Below are positions 58,263 to 64,000 of a stretch of 64,000 nucleotides of DNA, piece after piece (within the stretch, counting starts at the first letter, position 1; each line of letters starts with the position of its first letter). The notes beneath the pieces were generated by a model that had not been told where the DNA came from, ran no database searches, and saw nothing but the letters and a program-made list of their open reading frames with translations. The DNA is taken from contig NZ_CP075896.1 of NCBI RefSeq assembly GCF_018604545.1, positions 7,874,001 through 7,938,000 of the forward strand. Direction: 5' to 3'. This stretch comes from Streptomyces koelreuteriae. Its GTDB lineage: Bacteria; Actinomycetota; Actinomycetes; Streptomycetales; Streptomycetaceae. The translations under genes were made by a program, and so were the position numbers.

Positions 58263-59756
58263 TCAGGCCTCCACGCGCCCCCGCCTCACCGCCTTCGCCA
58301 GCATCGGCCACGCCAGCAGCACCAGGATCACCGCGTACACGGTCACCGCGAACGGTGTGTTGACCAGGCCCGTCACGCTGCCGTCGCTGATCTGGAGGGC
58401 ACGCCGGAGTTGCTGCTCGGCGTTCGGGCCGAGGATGACGCCGATGACGGCGGGGAGCACCGGCAGGCCGTAGCGGCGCATGCCGAAGCCGATCAGGCCG
58501 ATGATCAGCAGGATCACCAGGTCGATCACCTCGCCGCCGACCGCGTACGCGCCGACCGCCGCGAAGAACATGATCCCGGCGTAGAGGTACGGCCGCGGAA
58601 TGCGCAGCAGCTTCGCCCACACCGGCGCCAGCGGCAGGTTGAGGGCGAGGAGCAGCACCATGCCGACGAACAGGGAGGCGATCAGGCCCCAGACCAGGTC
58701 GGGTTCGCGCTCGAAGAGCAGCGGGCCGGGCTGGATGCCGTACTGCTGGAAGGCGGCCAGCATGACCGCCGCGACGGCCGTGGTCGGCAGGCCCAGGGTC
58801 AGCATCGACACCAGAGTGCCCGCCGCCGAGGCGGACGCCGCCGACTCCGGCCCCGCGACGCCCTCGATCGCGCCCTTGCCCCACTCGTCCTTGTGCTTGG
58901 ACAGACGCTTCTCCGTCACGTACGACAGGAAGGTGGGGATCTCGGCGCCGCCCGCCGGGATCGCGCCGAACGGGAAGCCGATGAACGGGCCGCGCAGCCA
59001 TGACTTCCAGGTCCGGTTCACATCGTCGCGCCCCAGCCACGGCCGGCCGACCGGGATCGGCTCCGGCGGCCTGCGCCGCAGATGGGCGGCGACCCACAGG
59101 GCCTCGCCGATCGCGAAGAGTCCGACAGCGACGATCACCACGTCGATACCGTCGGCCAGTTGGAGCGAGCCGAACGTCAGACGCTGCTGGCCGGTCATCT
59201 GGTCCAGGCCCACCAGGCCCAGGGTGAGACCGATGAGCAGGGAGGCGAGGCCGCGGATGCGGGACGATCCCAGCACCGAGGTCACCGCGATGAACGCCAG
59301 CACCATGATGGCGAAGTAGTCCGGCGCGCCGATGTCCACGGCGAGCTTGGCGACCGTCGGCGCGAGCGCCACCAGCAGGAGCGTGCCGATCAGACCGCCC
59401 GCGAAGTGCCCGACGGCGGCCGCCGCGAGGGCCTGGGCGCCGCGCCCGGACTTGGCCATGGGGTTGCCCTCCATGGCCGCCACCACCGCCGCGCTCTCAC
59501 CGGGCGTGTTGAGCAGGATGGAGGTGGTCGAACCGCCGAACATCGCGCCGTAGTAGATGCCGGCGAACATGATGAACGCGCCGATCGGGTCGAGCCCGTA
59601 CGTCACCGGCAGCAGCAGCGCGACCGCCATCGCCGGGCCGATGCCCGGCAGCACGCCGATCGCCGTGCCCAGCAGCACACCGATGACGGCCCACAGGAGG
59701 TTGATCGGCGTGAGGGCCGTACCGAAGCCGTCCAGAAGGGAGTTGAAGGCATCCAT
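58263..59756 (-). CDS. tctA: Tripartite tricarboxylate transporter large permease TctA
   Basis: This 497-residue membrane protein has about twelve helices. Family blocks are GTAIGVLPGIGPAMAVALLLP, YYGAMFGGSTTSILLNTPGE, GNPMAKSGRGAQAL, and in the second half FGAIPAGGAEIPTFLSYVTEK and GLPTTAVAAVMLAAFQQYG. The two GxG-rich repeats are the internal duplication of TctA. It starts at ATG 59756, 1 bp after the tctB stop codon. Together with TctB and TctC it imports a tricarboxylate or dicarboxylate using an ion gradient. Confidence 0.95.
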   Translation of the reverse strand: MDAFNSLLDGFGTALTPINLLWAVIGVLLGTAIGVLPGIGPAMAVALLLPVTYGLDPIGAFIMFAGIYYGAMFGGSTTSILLNTPGESAAVVAAMEGNPMAKSGRGAQALAAAAVGHFAGGLIGTLLLVALAPTVAKLAVDIGAPDYFAIMVLAFIAVTSVLGSSRIRGLASLLIGLTLGLVGLDQMTGQQRLTFGSLQLADGIDVVIVAVGLFAIGEALWVAAHLRRRPPEPIPVGRPWLGRDDVNRTWKSWLRGPFIGFPFGAIPAGGAEIPTFLSYVTEKRLSKHKDEWGKGAIEGVAGPESAASASAAGTLVSMLTLGLPTTAVAAVMLAAFQQYGIQPGPLLFEREPDLVWGLIASLFVGMVLLLALNLPLAPVWAKLLRIPRPYLYAGIMFFAAVGAYAVGGEVIDLVILLIIGLIGFGMRRYGLPVLPAVIGVILGPNAEQQLRRALQISDGSVTGLVNTPFAVTVYAVILVLLAWPMLAKAVRRGRVEA

Positions 59757-59757
59757 G

Positions 59758-60297
59758 TCACAGCACTCCCATCAGCGGACCGCCGGGCAGGGGCACTCCG
59801 AGCAGATTGTTGAACACGGTGTAGGTGACGAGGGACAGCCCGGCCGCGATGAGCGGATCGCGGTCGATCCGGCGGCTGCCGAGCGCGTACGCCGCGCCCC
59901 AGAACAGCAGTGCGCCCGCGACCGGGAAGCCGAGCGGCTCGATGAGGACGGCCGCGCCGAGGAACACCCCGGCGAGCAGCAGCACCGTGCGCCAGTCGGC
60001 GGGCTCGGACAAGTCGACGTCCTCGCCGGTCTCGGCCTGCCCCCGGCCGCCGCGCAGCACGTCCACGGCGAGCAGCGCGGCGATTACCAGCAGCCCGGCC
60101 CCGACCACGATCGGCACGGTCTTCGGGCCGACGGGGCCGCGCTGGGCGATGTCCACGTCCATGGTGAGCGCGTCGGTCAGGACGAGCACGCCCAGGGCCA
60201 GCAGCAGCACACACACGCCGAGTTCGGAGTGCTCGCGCAGCCACGAGCGCCGTCCGCCGCCGGTCTCGGCGGGGGGAATGTCGGTCTGCGTCGTCAC
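59758..60297 (-). CDS. tctB: Tripartite tricarboxylate transporter small subunit TctB
   Basis: This 179-residue protein has four hydrophobic segments (about residues 27-44, 58-76, 107-124 and 155-172), RGPVGPKTVPIVVGAGLL in the first half and LIEPLGFPVAGALLFWGAAYALGSRR-like blocks in the second; the last one carries the typical Tct B pattern. The GTG start at 60297 overlaps the tctC stop by 4 bp. TctB is the poorly conserved four-helix partner of TctA. Confidence 0.88.
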   Translation of the reverse strand: MTTQTDIPPAETGGGRRSWLREHSELGVCVLLLALGVLVLTDALTMDVDIAQRGPVGPKTVPIVVGAGLLVIAALLAVDVLRGGRGQAETGEDVDLSEPADWRTVLLLAGVFLGAAVLIEPLGFPVAGALLFWGAAYALGSRRIDRDPLIAAGLSLVTYTVFNNLLGVPLPGGPLMGVL

Positions 60298-61277
60298 AGT
60301 CCCAGCTCCTTCAGCACCGAAACCACGCGCTTGTCCTCGGCGTCGAGGAACGCGCCGAACTTGTCACCGGTGAGGAAGGCGTCGTCCCAGCCGTTCTGCT
60401 TCATGGACTTCCGCCACTCGTCGGAGCCGTGCAGCTCCTCGACGAGCCGCACGAGCTTGTCCCGCTCGCCGTCGGTGAGGCCGGGCGGGGCGACGATGCC
60501 GCGCCAGTTGGTGAAGTTCACGTCGTACCCGGCCTCGGTCAGCGTCGGCGCGTCGAGCCCCGCGACCCGCTTCGGGCCGGTGACCGCGAGGAGACGCAGC
60601 TCGCCCGACTTGATCTGGTCCAGGTACTCGCCGACACCGGAGACACCGAAGGCGACCTTGTTGCCGAGGATGGAGGCGAGCAGCTCGCCGCCGCCGTCGA
60701 AGGGGATGTAGTTCACCTGCTTCGGCGGGATCCCGGCGGCCCGCGCCATCAGCATCGGCGCGAGATGGTCCGGCCCGCCGGGGGAGGACCCGCCGCCCAC
60801 CGGGAGCTTGCCGGGGTTCTCCTTCCAGGCGCCGATCAGGTCGTCGATCGTCTTGTACGGGGAGTCCTTGGCGACCACGACGACGTCCTGCTCCTCGGTG
60901 AGCCGGGCGATCGGCGTGGTGTCGCCGAGCGTCTTGGGCGCGTCGTTGGAGCGGACGGCACCCACGACCCCGAGGCCCATGGACATGGCGAGCTTGCCGT
61001 TGCCGTGCTCGCTCACCAGCCGGCTGAGGCCCACCGTGCCGCCGGCTCCGGGCAGGTTGAACACCTCGATGTTGTGGGTCAGTCCGGCGTCCTCGGCGTT
61101 CTTCGCGGCCGTACGGGCCGTGATGTCGTAGCCGCCGCCGGGCGTGTTGGGGACCATGAAACGCAGGCCCGGGATCTGTGTGCCGGTCTCGGCGCCGCTG
61201 CCGGTGGTCAGCAGCGGAGGTCCGACGAGCACGAGCACGGCGGCCCCGAGCAGGGCGAGGGGAGTGCGCAGGCGCAC
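60294..61277 (-). CDS. tctC: Tricarboxylate-binding protein TctC
   Basis: This 327-residue extracytoplasmic binding protein has a short signal peptide (LALLGAAVLVLVGPPLL). TctC/Bug-family blocks are LRFMVPNTPGGGYDITARTAA, NLPGAGGTVGLSRLVSEHG, GGGSSPGGPDHLAPML and NFTNWRGIVAPPGLTD, with two phosphate-like loops that grip carboxylates. GTG 61277 was chosen because AGGTGG precedes it with 7-bp spacing; longer in-frame extensions cross the promoter. It heads tctCBA and is divergent from a CitB-type response regulator that probably controls it. Confidence 0.92.
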   Translation of the reverse strand: MRLRTPLALLGAAVLVLVGPPLLTTGSGAETGTQIPGLRFMVPNTPGGGYDITARTAAKNAEDAGLTHNIEVFNLPGAGGTVGLSRLVSEHGNGKLAMSMGLGVVGAVRSNDAPKTLGDTTPIARLTEEQDVVVVAKDSPYKTIDDLIGAWKENPGKLPVGGGSSPGGPDHLAPMLMARAAGIPPKQVNYIPFDGGGELLASILGNKVAFGVSGVGEYLDQIKSGELRLLAVTGPKRVAGLDAPTLTEAGYDVNFTNWRGIVAPPGLTDGERDKLVRLVEELHGSDEWRKSMKQNGWDDAFLTGDKFGAFLDAEDKRVVSVLKELGL

Positions 61278-61526
61278 GAGTGCCACCACCTGTCGGTACG
61301 TCGATGCGGGTAGGTAAGAGCCCTGTGGGGGAGGGTGATGTGGGCCACATGCTGCACCGGGTGCCGACGGGCTGTCTCTCTTGCGGAACCAACGGAGGTT
61401 TTGGTCTTTGTGGTCGGCGGAACGCCGTGCGCACCCCGGCCCCCTGGACCGCAACCGTGCACATCCCTTTCCCTCACCGCAGGTGGACGCCATGATGGGC
61501 GGCCCCGGCACGGAAGGAGCGACCCG

Positions 61527-62276
61527 ATGACCAGCGAGCCCCGCACGTCCGCCACCAGCGGCACGATCGACGTCCTCGTGGTCGACGACGACTTCATGGT
61601 GGCCAAGGTCCATCGGGCCTTCGTCGAGCGCGTCGACTGCTTCCGCGTCGTCGGCGTCGCCGGTACCGGCGCCCAGGCCGTCAGCGCCGCCGACGCGCTG
61701 CGCCCCGACCTCGTGCTGCTCGACCTGCACCTGCCGGACATCTTCGGCCTCGACGTCATCCCCCGGCTGCGTTCCGCGGGCCACGACTGCGACGTCATGG
61801 TCGTCAGCGCCGCCCGGGAGGCCGAGACGGTCCGTGGCGCCGTCCGGCACGGGGTCGTCGACTACCTCCTCAAGCCCTTCGAGTCAGAGGAACTGCGCGC
61901 CAGGCTGGAGCGCTACGCCGACCGGCGCGGCCGGCTGCTCGGCACGGTCGTGCGCAGCCAGGCCGACGTCGACCGGGTGCTGGCCGGAGCCTCCGGTGGG
62001 TCCTCGCCCGTCGCCGCCCTGCCCAAGGGCATGAGCGTGGAGACCGCCGAGCTGGTCGAGCGGGCCCTGCGCGAGACGGACGGCACCCTGTCCGCCAGCG
62101 AGTGCGCCGCGATGACCGGCGTCTCCCGCGTGAGCGCCCGCCGCTACCTGGAGCACTTCCATACCGTCGGCCGCGTGGAGGTCTCCCTGCGCTACGGCGT
62201 GGCGGGCCGCCCCGAACGCCGCTACCGCTTCCGCGGCCCCGCCGCGCTCCGGCCCGGGGGCGAGGCGCGGGCCTAG
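61527..62276 (+). CDS. CitB/DctR-type response regulator
   Basis: This 249-residue protein has a receiver domain (IDVLVVDDDFMVAKVHRAFVE, phospho-acceptor Asp66 in VLLDLHLPD, switch Lys in YLLKPFE) and a C-terminal helix-turn-helix of the citrate-response type (TLSASECAAMTGVSRVSARRYLEHF), ending VAGRPERRYRF. It starts at ATG 61527 after GGAAGGAG. Such regulators normally pair with a CitA/DcuS sensor kinase that detects external di- or tricarboxylates, and here the divergent tctCBA operon is the evident target. No kinase gene is adjacent in the window. Confidence 0.92.
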   Translation: MTSEPRTSATSGTIDVLVVDDDFMVAKVHRAFVERVDCFRVVGVAGTGAQAVSAADALRPDLVLLDLHLPDIFGLDVIPRLRSAGHDCDVMVVSAAREAETVRGAVRHGVVDYLLKPFESEELRARLERYADRRGRLLGTVVRSQADVDRVLAGASGGSSPVAALPKGMSVETAELVERALRETDGTLSASECAAMTGVSRVSARRYLEHFHTVGRVEVSLRYGVAGRPERRYRFRGPAALRPGGEARA

Positions 62277-62444
62277 GCCTATCGGGAGCGGCTGCGCAGG
62301 GGGCGGCGGCGGAGCCGGGCTCGCACGGGGCGCGACGACTCCGAGCGCCCTGCCGAGCCGCAGGTTCGCCCGGCCCGAGAGGCCCGTGGCCCGGAGGTAC
62401 GCGCGCTGTTCTGGTCGCCGGCCGGAGCAGCGGCGAGCGTCCCG

Positions 62445-63986
62445 CTACCTCGCCGCGCAGTCGACGTCCTTCGCCGGCAGGCGGCCCGTCGCGAGGTACG
62501 CGTTGACCGTGTCGTCGACGCACGGCGCACCGTAGACGCCGTACACCGCGTGCTGATCGGCACCGTTCAGCGTCACCAGACGCGAGGACGGCCACATGCC
62601 ACGCACGGTCCTGGCGCCGTCCTGGTCGGTGCGCGGGTCCCCGGTGGCGTTGACGAGGAGGGCCGGCAGATCGTCGCGGATCGTGGTCGGGCGCTCGCGC
62701 GGCCGGTCCCAGAACGCGCACGGGTTGATGTTGTGCGTGACGGGCGCGAACAGCGGGTCCTGCGCCCGGCCGCGCTGGACGTCGCGCCAGTAGACCTCCG
62801 GGTTGCGAGGCGCGGCCCCGTCGCCGCACAGGATCGCCGTCTGCGCGCTGCCGTAAGGGGAGTCGGTGCCCGTCAGCATGAACTCGAGCACCCCGGCGAG
62901 CCAGGGAGACGGCGTCACCCGCTGCCCCTCGGACGCCCGCAGCATGTCCCGCATCCCCTGCGCGAAGTCACCGTAGGCGGCGTCGTTGTGCTGGGAGAGG
63001 CCGTTGAAGACGACCATGGGCATCACATGCTCGCCCAGCCGGTGGTCGCCGAGCCGCAGTGGTGTCCGGGCCGAGGCCTTCCGGACACGGTCCACGGCGG
63101 CCAGCACCTCACCCCGTGTCCCGCCCAGCCTGTAGGTCGCCTCGCGCGCGGCGGCCCAGGACGCCCAGCCCTCCAGCGCGTGCCGGTTGGCCCGCTCGAC
63201 GCCCCGCAGCAGCCTCGGCCCGTACCGGTCCGGGTCGATCACACCGTCCAGGACGACCCGGTCGGTGCGGCCGGGGAACATCGTGGTGTACACCTCGCCG
63301 AGGTAGCTGCCGTACGAGTAGCCCAGGTAGGAGATGCGCCGCTCGCCCAGCGCGGCCCGGACGACGTCCATGTCGCGCGCGGTGTTGCGGGTGGTGGCGT
63401 GGGGCAGGGCATCGCCCGCGTTGGCGCGGCAGCGCGCGGCGAGGTCCTTCGCGAACGCGGTCGTGCGGTCGAACCCGGCCCGGTCCGCACCCGCCCCGCG
63501 CCAGGCCGAGCCGGTCGGCCAGCGGCAGTCCAGCGGTGTGCTGCGGCCGATGAAGCGAGGATCGACGCCCACCACGTCGTACCGTGCGGCGACGTCCTTC
63601 ATCGCCTTGCGCACCCACGGCGGATCGCCGAGCGACGGCCCGCCGGGGCCGCCGCCGTTGAGCAGCAGCGGGCCGACGCGGCGGTCGGTGTCGGTGGCGC
63701 GGATCCGGGATATCGCGACGGTGATCGTGCGGCCGCCGGGGTCCGAGTAGTCCAGCGGCACCGTGACGTCGGCGCAGCGGGCGCCCGACTGCTCCAGCTC
63801 CTTGCCGGTCGTGTCCTGAGGTCCGAGCACGCAGCTCTTCCAGGTGAGGCGCTGCTGCTGGTAGCGGGCGAGGGGGTCGGGGCCGGGGACCGCCTCGGCC
63901 GTGGCGGGCAGCACGGTGAGGGCGAGGGCGGCGGCCGTCAGCGCCAGGGCGGCTCGTCCCGGGGCTGCCGGGGAACGGGGTAACAC
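62445..63986 (-). CDS. Secreted alpha/beta-hydrolase, tripeptidyl-aminopeptidase-like (S33 family)
   Basis: This 513-residue protein has a signal peptide to about residue 32 (ATAEA). The alpha/beta-hydrolase fold shows oxyanion segment GPLLLNGGGPGGPS, DVVGVDPRFIGRSTPL, nucleophile Ser in LGYSYGSYLGEVY, and the late catalytic block LLVNATGDPRTDQDG with His in GADQHAVYG. The C-terminal TAP-like domain and two cysteine pairs are as in Streptomyces aminopeptidases releasing tripeptides. It starts at GTG 63986 behind AAGGGA. Codon 2 is TTA (complement of 63981-63983), so it should be bldA-dependent and growth-phase controlled. Confidence 0.88.
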   Translation of the reverse strand: MLPRSPAAPGRAALALTAAALALTVLPATAEAVPGPDPLARYQQQRLTWKSCVLGPQDTTGKELEQSGARCADVTVPLDYSDPGGRTITVAISRIRATDTDRRVGPLLLNGGGPGGPSLGDPPWVRKAMKDVAARYDVVGVDPRFIGRSTPLDCRWPTGSAWRGAGADRAGFDRTTAFAKDLAARCRANAGDALPHATTRNTARDMDVVRAALGERRISYLGYSYGSYLGEVYTTMFPGRTDRVVLDGVIDPDRYGPRLLRGVERANRHALEGWASWAAAREATYRLGGTRGEVLAAVDRVRKASARTPLRLGDHRLGEHVMPMVVFNGLSQHNDAAYGDFAQGMRDMLRASEGQRVTPSPWLAGVLEFMLTGTDSPYGSAQTAILCGDGAAPRNPEVYWRDVQRGRAQDPLFAPVTHNINPCAFWDRPRERPTTIRDDLPALLVNATGDPRTDQDGARTVRGMWPSSRLVTLNGADQHAVYGVYGAPCVDDTVNAYLATGRLPAKDVDCAAR

Positions 63987-64000
63987 GTGGGTGTCCCTTC

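Overview
The window is high-GC DNA with strong G/C bias at third codon positions, many GTG starts, ATGA/GTGA overlaps between operon neighbours and rare TTA codons. Together with the gene families present (DUF3040, class F sortase, TerD, Spo0M, CebR box, actinobacterial TatA and HtpG) this points to a Streptomyces chromosome, probably an accessory-rich part of it, because most of the window consists of independent sugar- and acid-utilisation islands, each with its own regulator. No tRNA, rRNA, CRISPR array, transposase or antibiotic cluster was seen.

Layout. 1-781: end of a methyltransferase gene divergent from a MerR regulator, with a SoxR-box-like palindrome between them. 880-12348: a four-carbon acid-sugar island, with a DeoR repressor, PdxA2-type dehydrogenase and DUF1537 kinase facing an oligopeptide-type ABC transporter, aldo/keto reductase, HpcH/HpaI aldolase and BNR-repeat protein. 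12467-20421: a LacI regulator, a very large cytoplasmic glycoside hydrolase (GH106-like), an MFS transporter and an L-fucose/L-arabinose isomerase family enzyme, tied together by three AACGTTTTT operators. 20665-24874: a Kef-type antiporter, a NarL-type two-component pair, DUF3040 and a conserved hypothetical. 25125-26524: a charged surface protein next to a class F sortase. 26611-29438: htpG, tatA and a membrane protein. 29520-32946: terD, a BlaI repressor with an M56 metalloprotease (which carries an in-frame insertion), and spo0M; two identical-architecture BlaI-type operators link these genes.

33041-42019: a LacI-controlled CUT1 sugar ABC operon with a secreted GH39-like/CBM enzyme, divergent from a GH36 alpha-galactosidase; the LacI gene looks leaderless with an operator inside its first codons. 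42038-43189: an acyltransferase. 43466-46257: a secreted GH5 mannanase-type enzyme and a CE3-type esterase, both ending in CBM2 modules, behind a perfect CebR box. 46481-47365: a MerR regulator. 47374-51423: a three-gene operon made of a membrane-anchored CHAT-domain caspase-like protease, a small membrane protein (DUF6338-like) and a 61-residue protein; this is the best candidate here for an undescribed system. 51608-58206: an LplBCA-type sugar transporter, LacI regulator and DUF2264 protein. 58263-62276: a TctCBA tripartite tricarboxylate transporter divergent from a CitB-type response regulator. 62445-63986: a secreted S33 peptidase/hydrolase with TTA as second codon.

Two window-wide patterns stand out. 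TTA (bldA) codons, found by eye, fall in only five genes, all linked to extracellular carbon or peptide use. Stop codons are TGA wherever the next gene runs in the same direction, but mostly TAG at convergent gene ends, often inside palindromes that look like bidirectional terminators.
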